A stretch of 39,047 nucleotides of DNA. It comes from GCA-020343675 sp964462945 (GTDB lineage Bacteria; Planctomycetota; Phycisphaerae; Sedimentisphaerales; Anaerobacaceae). This document shows, in pieces, positions 1 to 8,043 of the stretch. The notes under the pieces are model-generated. The model had not been told where the DNA came from, did no database searches, and worked only from the letters and a program-made list of their open reading frames with translations. The stretch spans positions 1-39,047 of the forward strand of contig CAYWZW010000052.1 of NCBI GenBank assembly GCA_964462945.1, in the 5' to 3' direction. The position numbers were made by a program, and so were the translations under genes. Position 1 is the first letter of the stretch. Each line of letters starts with the position of its first letter.

Positions 1-250
1 AAAGAGAAAGCGTAGTACTTGACAGCAGGCAGCCTTTCATGAATAGGGTGGGGCTGCATTCGGCCCGAGCTCATGCCGAGGGGTGCCCCATCATGATCGG
101 TCGGTGGGCCAAGGCCCACCCTACCATTCTTGCACGGTAGTATTTTGACAGGATAACAGGATAATCCGGTAAATCCGCCATCCGCGTGGCGGATAAATCC
201 GGTCCAATATTAGAAAGCCTCACAAGCCCACAAACCGCCCGATATAGTCA
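1..250. other. Intergenic left edge, no gene
   Basis: No credible coding region is visible on either strand. The stretch holds a palindrome at 103-120 (listed separately) and a short degenerate tract around 150-208 built from GACAGGATAACAGGAT-like and GGTAAATCCGCC/GGCGGATAAATCC-like pieces. Such tracts are typical of dispersed intergenic repeats in planctomycete genomes; that comparison is from memory, not a search. Confidence 0.5.
103..125 (+). repeat. Palindromic repeat, copy 1 of 3
   Basis: GGTGGGCC (103-110) and GGCCCACC (113-120) are perfect inverted repeats separated by AA, followed by CTACC. Two related palindromes lie at 22406-22423 (opposite orientation) and 28921-28937. All three carry the same CCCTAC flank on one side, while the stem bases differ in a matched way. 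Confidence 0.6.
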
Positions 251-253
251 AAG

Positions 254-304
254 GGCTGGCCCCCGTGTCTTCTGTCGAAGACAGAAACGGGGGTCAGCCT
301 TTTT
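254..304. terminator. Strong hairpin terminator, probably bidirectional
   Basis: The stem pairs GGCTGGCCCCCG with the CGGGGGTCAGCC side (one G-T pair). It continues with TGTCTTC/GAAGACA around a TGTC loop, with a three-base bulge (GAA). A run of five T follows at 300-304 on the plus strand. The minus-strand coiled-coil gene stops at 307, so the hairpin lies directly behind its stop codon. On that strand the T-run is weaker (CCCTTTG). Confidence 0.75.
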
Positions 305-306
305 CG

Positions 307-3300
307 TCAGCCTCGCAATTCTCTCAAACAGTCGGGGCAGAACAGTTGGCCCGAGTCTATTCTGACCATGCCACTTTCCCCAATGTCTTCTCTGCCACAA
401 CATTCGCACTTTGCCTTCCTTGCTGCAACAGCGGGAACCTCGCTTGTTTTCCGAGCTTCGGCTCGCAGCCTCTTTTCGGCCCTGGCCCTGGCGTCCGCCT
501 CCCGCTTGACCATCTCCTGGGCTTCGACCCGGGCCGCTACTTCGGATTGGGCCCTTGACTCTGCTATAGCCCTTTCTTGTGCCTGAGCTTGAGCCTGTCG
601 TTCAGCCCGGTATCTGGCTTCACTTTCCGCTGTCAACTTCTCTTCCATTGCAGCCCGTGCCTGGGCCTGAGCTTCAGCCGCAGCCTCCGCCTTTGCCCTC
701 GCTTCGGCTTGAAATCTGAGCTCTTCCTCCACCTTTCTCATAGCCGCCACATACGACTGGGCTCTTTCTTCTGCTTGCCTTGCCGCCGAGGCATACGATG
801 CGGCCTTCTTTTCTGCCTCCGCCTTGGCTGCCGAAATTGCCCCTGCTGCTTGGGCTTCCATCCTGGCCTGTTCCTTGGCTGCTCCCCGGAGTCTCTCCTC
901 AGCCTGCGCCCTCATCTCGGCTTCTGCTCTGGCCCTCTGCTCGGCTTCACGCCTCGCCGCCGCTTCGGATTCTACTCTTGACTCTGCTATGGCCCTTTCT
1001 TGAGATTGAGCCTGAGCTTGCCGCTCAGCCCCGGACCGAGCCTTAGTTTCCGCCTTCAAGTCTGCCTGCAACTCTTTTACGGCCGCTTCATACGATGCGG
1101 CCTTCTGCTCGGCCTCCGCTCTGGCTGCCGAGAGGGCTTCGGCAGCCTCCGCTTCGATTCTGTCTCTGGTCTCTGCCTCGGCCCGCAGCCTTTCCTCCAT
1201 CTTGGCCCTGGCTCCGATTTCCGCCTGCATTCTCTGTTCAAGTTCAGCTCTGGCCTGAGCCTGGGCTTCAACCAAGGCTTGGGCCTTTGACCCGGCCTCA
1301 GCCTGTACCTTCAGCTTTTCGTCCAGCTCACTTATAGCAGCCTCATACGATGCGGCCTTCTCTTCTGCCTGCGCCTTGGCCGCCGAGATGGCCTCGGCCG
1401 CTCCGGCTTCGATCCTGGCGCGCTGCTCATTTTCAGCCTGAAGTCTCCCTTCGGCCTGAGCCCTGGCTTGCGCCTCCGACCGCAATAGCTCCTGGGCTTC
1501 GCGCCGGGCCGCTACCTCAGACTCAAGCTTCGATTCAGTCCTTGCCCGCGCCTGGGCGTGGACGTCCAACTGTTCCTGTAGGTTCCTTACCGCCGCCGCT
1601 TCGGATTCGGCCCGTGATTCGGCCTTGGCCCGCTCCTTCGCCTGGGCCTGCATCTCCTGCTCAGCCCTCGCCCTCGCCTCTGTTTCGGCCTTCAGCTTTT
1701 CTTCAAATTCAAGTCTTGCCTGAGCCTGGGCTTCAACCAAAGCCTCAGCCTTTGATCTGGCTTTACCCTGAACGCTCAGATTCTCCTGCAGTTCGCTTAA
1801 GGCGACCGCATACGATGCAGTTTTCTCATCTGCCTGCGCCTTAGCCGCCGAGACGGCCTCGGCCGCTTCGGCTTCCATCCTGGCCCGCGTTTCTGCTTCG
1901 ACCCGCAGCCGCTCTTCAGCCTTCGCCCTCATCTCGGCTTCTGCTCTGGCGCGCTCCTGAACTTCAAGCCGCGCCGCCGCTTCTGTCTCGGCTCTTGATT
2001 CGGCCCTCGTCCTGACTTCAGCTTGGACCCTCAGCTTCTCCTCCAACTGCTGTATTGCCGCCTCGTACAATGCGGCCTTCTCTTCTGCCTGCGCCTTGGC
2101 CGCCGAGAGAGCTTCAGCAGATTCGGCCTCAATCCTGGCCTGCTCCTCATTTGCAGCTCGAAGTCTCTCTTCAGTCTGAGCCCTGGCTTGCGCCTCCGAC
2201 CGCAACAACTCCTGGGCTTCACGCCGGGCCGCTACCTCAGACTCAAGCTTCGATTCAATCCTTGTCCGTGCCTGGGCCTGAGCCTTCAACTCTTCCTGCA
2301 GTTGCCTCATCGCCGCCGATTCGGATTCGGTCCTTGATTCCGCGATGGCCCGCCCCTTTGCCTGAACCTGAGCTTCCTGCTGCGCCTTGGACCTGCCTTC
2401 AATCTCGGCCTTGAGTTTCTCTTGCAGTACGGTCCTTGCCTGCACCTCGGCCTCGACTCTGGCTTCCGCCTTGGCCATGGCTTTGGCTTGAACGTTCAGC
2501 TCTTTTTCCAGCTCTCCTGCCGCAGCCGCATACGATGCAGCCTTCTGCTCTGTCTCTGCCTTAGCCGCTGAGATGGCCTCGGCAGCCTCAGCTTCAATTC
2601 TCCGTCTTGTCTCGGCCTCGGCTCGGCCTTTCTCCTCAGCCTTCGCCCGGGCCGCCGCTGTTACTCTGGCCCTCTGTTCGGCTTCACGCCTCCCCGCCAC
2701 TTCGGATTCTGCTCTTGACTCTGCTATGGCCCGTTCTTGTGATTGAGCCTGAGCTTGCCGCTCAGCCTCGGACCGAGCCTCACTTTCTGCCTTCAGGTTT
2801 TCCCGCAGCTCTCTTAGGGCCGCTTCATACGATGCGGCCTTTTCATCTGCCTGCACCTTAGCCGCCGAGACGGCCTCGGCCGCTTCGGCTTCGATCCTGG
2901 CGCGCTGCTCATTTTCAGCCTGAAGTCTCCCTTCGGCCTGAGCCCTGGCTTGCGCCTCCGACCGCAATAGCTCCTGGGCTTCGCGCCGGGCCGCTACCTC
3001 AGACTCAAGCTTCGATTCAGTCCTTGCCCGCGCCTGGGCGTGGACCTCCAACTGTTCCTGTAGGTTCCTTACCGCCGCCGCTTCGGATTCAGCCCTCGAT
3101 TCGGCGCTGGTCCGTTCCTTCGCCTGGGTCTGAGCTTCCTGCTCCGCTCTGGACCTGACAGCGGCTTCGGCCTGCAGCTTCTCTTCTAATTTCCTGATCG
3201 CAACCACATGCGATTCAGCCTCTTGCTCTGCTCCTGTCTTGGCTGCCAAAAGAGCCTCGGCAGCTTCAGCCTCAATCCTGGCTCGCAATTCGGTTTCGGC

Positions 3301-6300
3301 CCGTAATCTCTCTTCAACCTTTGCTCCGGCCTCGGCTTGAGCCTTCAACTGCTCGCCCAGCTCTCTCACAGACGCTGCCTCGGATTCGGCCCTTGATTCT
3401 GCTCGGGCCCTTTCTCTCGCCTGAGCCTGCATCTCCTGCTCAGCCCTCGCCCTCGCCTCTGTTTCGGCCTTCAGCTTTTCTTCAAATTCAAGTCTTGCCT
3501 GAGCCTGGGCTTCAACCAAAGCCTCAGCCTTTGATCTGGCTTTACCCTGAACGCTCAGATTCTCCTGCAGTTCGCTTACAGCGGCCTCATACGATTCGGC
3601 CTTCTCATCTGCCTGCGCCTTAGCCGCCGAGACGGCCTCGGTCGCTTCGGCTTCAATTCTGCTGCGTCTCTGTGCTTCCGCCCGCAGGCGCTCTTCAGCT
3701 TTGGCCCTGGCCTTGGCTTCTTCCCCAGCCTTCTCTTGCGCTTCACGCCGGGCCGCCACTTCGGATTCTGCTCTTGACTGTGCTATGGCCCGTTCTTGTG
3801 ATTGAGCCTGAGCTTGCCGCTCAGCCTCGGACCGAGCCTCACTTTCTGCCTTCAGGTTTTCCCGCAACTCTCTTAAGGCCGCTTCATACGATGCGGCCTT
3901 CTCCTCTGCTAGCGCTGCGGCCGCCGAAAGGGCCTCGGCAGCCTCCGCTTCGATCCTGCCTTGTGTCTCTGCCTCGGCCCGCAGCCGCTCTTGGGCTTTG
4001 GCCCTGGCCTCAGCTTCTTCGTTGGCTCTTTCCTGTGCTTCGCGCCGGGCCGCTGCTTCTGTCTGGGCTTTTGATTCGGCCCTTGTCCTTGCTTCAGCTT
4101 GAATCTTCAGCTTCTCTTCCAACTCCCGTATCGCCGCTGCGTACGATTCGGCCTTCTGGTCGGCCGCTGCCCCGGCCACCGAAAGGGCCTCGGCGGCTTC
4201 GGCTTCGATCCTGTCTCCGGCCTCTGCCTCGGCCCGCAGCCTCTCCTCAGTCTTGACCCTGGTTTCGGTTTCCGCCTGCAACTTCTGTTCGAGTACGGCG
4301 ATTGCCTGAGCTTGGGCTTCAACCAAGGCCTGGGCCTTTGACCTATCCTGCGCCTCTACCTCCAGCTTCTCTCGCAATTCTCTTATCGTAGTCGCATACG
4401 ATGCAGCGTTCTTCTGGGCCTCCGCCTTGGCTGCTGAGATGGCCTCGGCAGCCTCGACCTCAATTCTCGCACGCTCCTCGGTCTCGGCCCATAGCTTCTC
4501 TTCGGTTTTGGCCCTGGCCTCCGCCTCTTCCCTGGCCCTCTGCTCCGCCTGACCTCTGTACTTTGCTTCGCTCTCGATCCGGACCTTGGCCTTGGCAATC
4601 TCTTGAGCCTGAACCTCCAGTCTCCTCTGTGTTTTGGCTATCGCTTTGTGGTAGGCCTCGGCCCTCTCTTGCAGCTCAGTGCCCCGCTGCGCCTCAGCAC
4701 TTGCCCTCGCTTCCGCGATGGCCCGCTCCTTCGCCTGGACCTGCGATTCCTGCTCGGCTCTGGCCCTGGCAGCGGCTTCGGCCTGCAACTTCTCTTCCAA
4801 CTCCCCGATCGCTGTTGCTTGCGATGCGGTCTTCTCCTCGGCCATTGCGAAAGCTTCGGCCGCTTCAGCCTCAACTCTCGCTCGCGATTCGCTTTCGGCC
4901 CGCAGCCTCTCTTCAACCTTTGCTCTGGCCTCGGCTTGAGCCTTCAACTGCTCGCCCAGCTCTCTCACAGACGCCGCCTCAGATTCGGCCCTTGATTCTG
5001 CTCGGGCCCTCTCTCTCGCTTGGGCCTGCGCCTCCTGCTCGGCCCTCGCCTTCGCTTCAGTTTCGGCCCGCAGCTTCTCTTCAAGCTCAGCTCTTGCCTG
5101 AGCCTGGGCTTCAACCAATGCCTCAACCTTTGTTCTGGCTTTACCCTGAACGCTCAGATTCTCCTGCAGTTCGCTTATAGCAGCCTCGTATGATTCCGCT
5201 TTCTCCTTTGCCTCTGCCTTGGCCGCTGAGAGAGCTTCAGCAGATTCGGCCGTCATCGTGGCCCGCGTCTGGGCTTCGACCCGAAGTCTCTCTTCGGCCT
5301 GAGCCCTGGCTTGGGCCTCCGACCTGGACACCTCTTGAGCCTCAAGCCGGGCCGCCGCCTCGGATTCGGCCCTTGATTCTGCTCGGGCCCTCCCTCTCGC
5401 TTGGGCCTGCGCCTCCTGCTCGGCGCTCGCCCTCGCCTCTGTTTCGGCCTTCAGCTTTTCTTCAAGCTCAGCTCTTGTCTGAGCCTGGGCTTCAACCAAA
5501 GCCTCAGCTCTTGATCTGGCTTTACCATGAACGCTCAGATTCTCCTGCAGTTCGCTTAGAGCGGCCTCGTGTGATTCCGCCTTCCCTTGCGCTTCTGCTT
5601 TGGCCGCTGAGAGAGCTTCAGCAGATTCGGCCGCCATCCTGGTCCGCGTCTGGACTTCGACCCGAAGTCTCTCTTCGGCCTGAGCCCTGGCTTGCGCCTC
5701 CGACCTGGACAACTCCTGGGCTTCACGGCGAGCTGCTGCCTCAGACTCAAGCCTCGATTCAGCCCTTGACCGTCCCTCGGCCTGAACATTCAGTTGTTCC
5801 TGCAGTTGCCTTGTTGCCGCCGCTTCGGATTCGGCCCGTGATTCGGCCTTGGCCCGCTCTTTCGCCTGGGCCTGCATCTCCTGCTCAGCCCCCGCCCTCG
5901 CCTCTGTTTCGGCCTTCAGTTTCTCTTCTAACTGCCTCGTTGCTGCCGCGTATGATTCAGCCTTCTGCTCGGCCTCCATCTTGGCCGCCAAAAGAGCCTC
6001 GGCCGCTTCAGCTTCAATCCTGGCGCGTTCCTCGGCCTCGGTCCACAGCCGCTCTTCGGTTCTGGCCCTGGCCTGCGATTCGGACTCGGCCTTCGATTCG
6101 GCAATAGCCCTGGCTTCGGCTTGGGCACTTAGCTTTTCTTCCAGCTCCCTGACAGCGGCGGCATACGACATAGCCCTCCGCTCGGCCTCGGCCTTAGACG
6201 TAGAGAGTGCCTCTGCAGCCTCCGCTTCGATTTTGCTGCGTGTCTGCGTTTCGAGCCGGAGTTTCCCCTCCGCCTGCGCCCTGGCCTGCGTCTCCGCGGC

Positions 6301-6858
6301 AGCCCTCTGTTCCGCCTGCGCTCTTAGCTTTGACTCAGCGCCAAGCCTCTCTTGCGCCTTGGCGATGGCCTCAAGATGGGCCTTTCTTTCAGCCTTTGTC
6401 TTGGCCTCCACTTCGGCTTCAGCATCAGTCCTGGCCTTTGCATCAGCCTGGGCCCGTGCTCTGGCCTCTGCATCGGCCTTCTGTTCGGCTTCAGCTCTTG
6501 CTCTGGATTCGACCCTTAGCCTTTCTTCCGCTCTGGCAACGGCCTCAAGAAAGGCGGTTTTCTCAGCCTTAGTCTTGGCTGCCGTTTCGGCTTCAGCTCT
6601 GGCCTTGGTTTTTGCATCGGCTTTGGCTTGTGCCTTGGCTGCCGCCGCAGCTTCTGCTTCGGCTTTTCTTTGCGCTTTGGCTTTTGCTTTGGCCTTTCGC
6701 TTGTTGACACAGGGAACCAGCGGATGGTGGGGCCAGTGTTTTTCCCCGCATATACTGCATGTCGGCACAAACTTCTCATTCGAGGGCCCGGCCCCTCCCT
6801 GAGCTGTTCCGGGGCTTGGTTGCCCTCTTAGCTGAGATTTCTTGTCATCGATACCCAT
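307..6858 (-). CDS. Giant coiled-coil repeat protein with terminal zinc knuckles
   Basis: A 2183-residue protein of unknown function. Residues about 55-2140 are almost wholly Ala, Glu, Arg, Lys, Gln and Ser in a coiled-coil pattern, and I see no proline or cysteine in them. A block of about 110 residues recurs roughly 17 times, each marked by a core like AEAAEALSAAKAEAEQKAAS followed by a YEAAIRELEEKL-like segment. The N-terminus has Cys34, Cys37, His41, His44/45 and Cys50. The C-terminus has Cys2151/2153/2154 and a CPDC at 2174-2177. Both look like zinc-binding knuckles. There is no signal peptide or membrane segment, so it is probably cytosolic. The ATG at 6858 is preferred over a GTG at 6888 because GGGGTG lies just upstream of it. 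A structural or filament-forming role is inference. The long plus-strand frames across it are shadows. Confidence 0.85.
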   Translation of the reverse strand: MGIDDKKSQLRGQPSPGTAQGGAGPSNEKFVPTCSICGEKHWPHHPLVPCVNKRKAKAKAKAQRKAEAEAAAAAKAQAKADAKTKARAEAETAAKTKAEKTAFLEAVARAEERLRVESRARAEAEQKADAEARARAQADAKARTDAEAEVEAKTKAERKAHLEAIAKAQERLGAESKLRAQAEQRAAAETQARAQAEGKLRLETQTRSKIEAEAAEALSTSKAEAERRAMSYAAAVRELEEKLSAQAEARAIAESKAESESQARARTEERLWTEAEERARIEAEAAEALLAAKMEAEQKAESYAAATRQLEEKLKAETEARAGAEQEMQAQAKERAKAESRAESEAAATRQLQEQLNVQAEGRSRAESRLESEAAARREAQELSRSEAQARAQAEERLRVEVQTRTRMAAESAEALSAAKAEAQGKAESHEAALSELQENLSVHGKARSRAEALVEAQAQTRAELEEKLKAETEARASAEQEAQAQARGRARAESRAESEAAARLEAQEVSRSEAQARAQAEERLRVEAQTRATMTAESAEALSAAKAEAKEKAESYEAAISELQENLSVQGKARTKVEALVEAQAQARAELEEKLRAETEAKARAEQEAQAQARERARAESRAESEAASVRELGEQLKAQAEARAKVEERLRAESESRARVEAEAAEAFAMAEEKTASQATAIGELEEKLQAEAAARARAEQESQVQAKERAIAEARASAEAQRGTELQERAEAYHKAIAKTQRRLEVQAQEIAKAKVRIESEAKYRGQAEQRAREEAEARAKTEEKLWAETEERARIEVEAAEAISAAKAEAQKNAASYATTIRELREKLEVEAQDRSKAQALVEAQAQAIAVLEQKLQAETETRVKTEERLRAEAEAGDRIEAEAAEALSVAGAAADQKAESYAAAIRELEEKLKIQAEARTRAESKAQTEAAARREAQERANEEAEARAKAQERLRAEAETQGRIEAEAAEALSAAAALAEEKAASYEAALRELRENLKAESEARSEAERQAQAQSQERAIAQSRAESEVAARREAQEKAGEEAKARAKAEERLRAEAQRRSRIEAEATEAVSAAKAQADEKAESYEAAVSELQENLSVQGKARSKAEALVEAQAQARLEFEEKLKAETEARARAEQEMQAQARERARAESRAESEAASVRELGEQLKAQAEAGAKVEERLRAETELRARIEAEAAEALLAAKTGAEQEAESHVVAIRKLEEKLQAEAAVRSRAEQEAQTQAKERTSAESRAESEAAAVRNLQEQLEVHAQARARTESKLESEVAARREAQELLRSEAQARAQAEGRLQAENEQRARIEAEAAEAVSAAKVQADEKAASYEAALRELRENLKAESEARSEAERQAQAQSQERAIAESRAESEVAGRREAEQRARVTAAARAKAEEKGRAEAETRRRIEAEAAEAISAAKAETEQKAASYAAAAGELEKELNVQAKAMAKAEARVEAEVQARTVLQEKLKAEIEGRSKAQQEAQVQAKGRAIAESRTESESAAMRQLQEELKAQAQARTRIESKLESEVAARREAQELLRSEAQARAQTEERLRAANEEQARIEAESAEALSAAKAQAEEKAALYEAAIQQLEEKLRVQAEVRTRAESRAETEAAARLEVQERARAEAEMRAKAEERLRVEAETRARMEAEAAEAVSAAKAQADEKTASYAVALSELQENLSVQGKARSKAEALVEAQAQARLEFEEKLKAETEARARAEQEMQAQAKERAKAESRAESEAAAVRNLQEQLDVHAQARARTESKLESEVAARREAQELLRSEAQARAQAEGRLQAENEQRARIEAGAAEAISAAKAQAEEKAASYEAAISELDEKLKVQAEAGSKAQALVEAQAQARAELEQRMQAEIGARAKMEERLRAEAETRDRIEAEAAEALSAARAEAEQKAASYEAAVKELQADLKAETKARSGAERQAQAQSQERAIAESRVESEAAARREAEQRARAEAEMRAQAEERLRGAAKEQARMEAQAAGAISAAKAEAEKKAASYASAARQAEERAQSYVAAMRKVEEELRFQAEARAKAEAAAEAQAQARAAMEEKLTAESEARYRAERQAQAQAQERAIAESRAQSEVAARVEAQEMVKREADARARAEKRLRAEARKTSEVPAVAARKAKCECCGREDIGESGMVRIDSGQLFCPDCLRELRG
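1406..1608 (-). repeat. Near-identical intragenic repeat A (with 2888-3090)
   Basis: About 200 bases here match 2888-3090 (offset 1482) with a single mismatch seen, at 1564/3046. The rest of the coiled-coil gene is repetitive in protein but well diverged in DNA, so this pair points to recent unequal recombination or gene conversion. The bounds are approximate. Confidence 0.8.
1646..1799 (-). repeat. Identical intragenic repeat B (with 3425-3578)
   Basis: About 154 bases appear identical to 3425-3578 (offset 1779). A more diverged relative lies near 5090-5175. The offset differs from that of repeat A, so the two duplications are separate events or were followed by block gains or losses. Confidence 0.8.
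2888..3090 (-). repeat. Intragenic repeat A, second copy
   Basis: This is the partner of 1406-1608 inside the coiled-coil gene, and the reading frame is kept. It encodes the start of the 110-residue block ending in the ELLRSEAQARAQAEG-type segment. Confidence 0.8.
3425..3578 (-). repeat. Intragenic repeat B, second copy
   Basis: This is the partner of 1646-1799 inside the coiled-coil gene. It encodes the segment with NLSVQGKARSKAEALVEAQ, which recurs with changes elsewhere in the protein. Confidence 0.8.
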
Positions 6859-7123
6859 CAGCACCCCAACCGCACGCCTGCACTCCACGGCCCAGTGATA
6901 GCCACGTAATGAAGTAACGACCCTACTCCAGGTGACCAGACTACCATTTCACTTTTGATTTGACAAGCGCATAAAACCTGCAAAAAATGTCAGCCCTAAT
7001 TTGCCCTTCGCTGGGCCCGTAGCGACGCTGCCGCTTCTTCCAAGCTCCCGGTAAACCGGATTCCGTTCAGGTCTCGGTCACTGTTCAGCGTCTGGGCACG
7101 AGGCCCACAGGCAACAAGCTCTC

Positions 7124-7151
7124 TTGACAGCCAGGGCGAAAGGCTTAGAAT
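7124..7151 (+). promoter_or_regulatory. Sigma70-type promoter for the 7213 gene
   Basis: TTGACA at 7124-7129 and TAGAAT at 7146-7151 are separated by 16 bp. Transcription would start near 7158, about 55 bases before the ATG at 7213. The rest of the 6859-7212 divergent gap shows one weaker candidate, TTGACA at 6960-6965 with AAAAAT 17 bp later. I found no clear promoter for the minus-strand coiled-coil gene. Confidence 0.6.
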
Positions 7152-7212
7152 CAGTTTACCTTACGAATGAAACATACGAAACATCGACGCCGGATGTCAG
7201 GAGGCAGTGAAG

Positions 7213-7638
7213 ATGCAATCGAAGCGTCCCGGACGTGGGGACACTCTTAACCTTGAGAAGTTTATCCACATCCTTGAGACCCCGTTCAACGAGGTCTGTG
7301 CGGTGCTCGACCTGGACGTGACAGAACCAACCAGCTTCCTGGAAGTCGAGAATTGCGTCTTTCTATTTGACTGCGAGAAAGAGCACGTCTTTAGCGGCGC
7401 GATCATTATGGGCAGTGCATACGGCTTTTTCGGCATCCGAATTGGGGCCAACTGGCTTGAGGCCGCCGGCAAGCTTGAGTCGCAAGGATTCAGACAGGCG
7501 AGCGTCCTTGAACGCTTCACCAAGCCCGGGGAGAGCTTCTCCGTGAGTGTTTATCTGTACCCCGACGACTGTCCCGATGCTTCCTTGTCCAGGGTCAAAG
7601 ACTATTCTGTTTGTGTGCGATATGGCCGTGCTCTCTGA
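7213..7638 (+). CDS. Hypothetical protein, 141 aa
   Basis: I do not recognise this family. The start at 7213 is chosen because AGGAGG (7199-7204) lies eight bases upstream; an in-frame GTG at 7207 is only two bases from that site. The protein is acidic, has no signal peptide or membrane segment, and reads as a mixed alpha/beta fold with alternating hydrophobic stretches such as NCVFLFDCEKEHVFSGAIIM. A good ribosome site and a promoter at 7124-7151 support a real single-gene unit. It is transcribed away from the coiled-coil gene. Confidence 0.7.
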   Translation: MQSKRPGRGDTLNLEKFIHILETPFNEVCAVLDLDVTEPTSFLEVENCVFLFDCEKEHVFSGAIIMGSAYGFFGIRIGANWLEAAGKLESQGFRQASVLERFTKPGESFSVSVYLYPDDCPDASLSRVKDYSVCVRYGRAL

Positions 7639-8043
7639 CGGGGGGCCGGCACACGACCTTGAATGGTAGTTGTGCCTTCACTACGCTATCTGTGCGGGAC
7701 CTCGCTGTCAGGCCGGTAAGACAAGTCCACAGGTTGTATGCACAAAAAAAGAGCGGGCCGAGACAAGGAGTCAGGAGAAAATTGGACTCGGCCCGCGTCC
7801 TCGGCTCCCCCCGACCGATACTTACTATACGATGGACAACAGATGCCAGTTCAAGGGCAGAAAGAGCAAGATGCAAGAACTCTCACAAAAAGTGCATGTC
7901 CTCTGCAGAGATTGTCAGTTATACCGTCTGTGAGGCGCTGGAAACCCGAGCTCAGAGCTGCCGCGGGATATCCTGACACCATGTGGGCCGGCGATCAGTT
8001 CTGACTTTTCCGCCTGTCTGAACGGGAGCAGAGGGCCCGCGCA
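7639..8043. other. Intergenic gap with a terminator and a doubtful 33-aa ORF
   Basis: Apart from the terminator at 7744-7796, the only candidate is a 33-codon plus-strand frame at 7832-7933 (ATG to TGA). It encodes a basic peptide with Cys5 and a CRDC motif near its end. It lacks a visible ribosome site, so it is not called as a gene. Confidence 0.4.
7744..7796 (-). terminator. Rho-independent terminator, minus strand
   Basis: GCGGGCCGAG (7753-7762) pairs perfectly with CTCGGCCCGC (7787-7796) around a 24-base loop. Seven A at 7744-7750 become a T-run right after the stem on the minus strand. It lies about 250 bases beyond the stop of the 8044-10911 gene and is the likely end of that transcript. 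Confidence 0.65.

Noticed and set aside
577..6802. Many long plus-strand frames opposite the coiled-coil gene (up to about 317 codons)
   Set aside because: They are Pro/Ser/Leu/Cys-rich mirror readings forced by the Ala/Glu/Lys codon pattern of the real minus-strand gene, with no ribosome sites or known domains.
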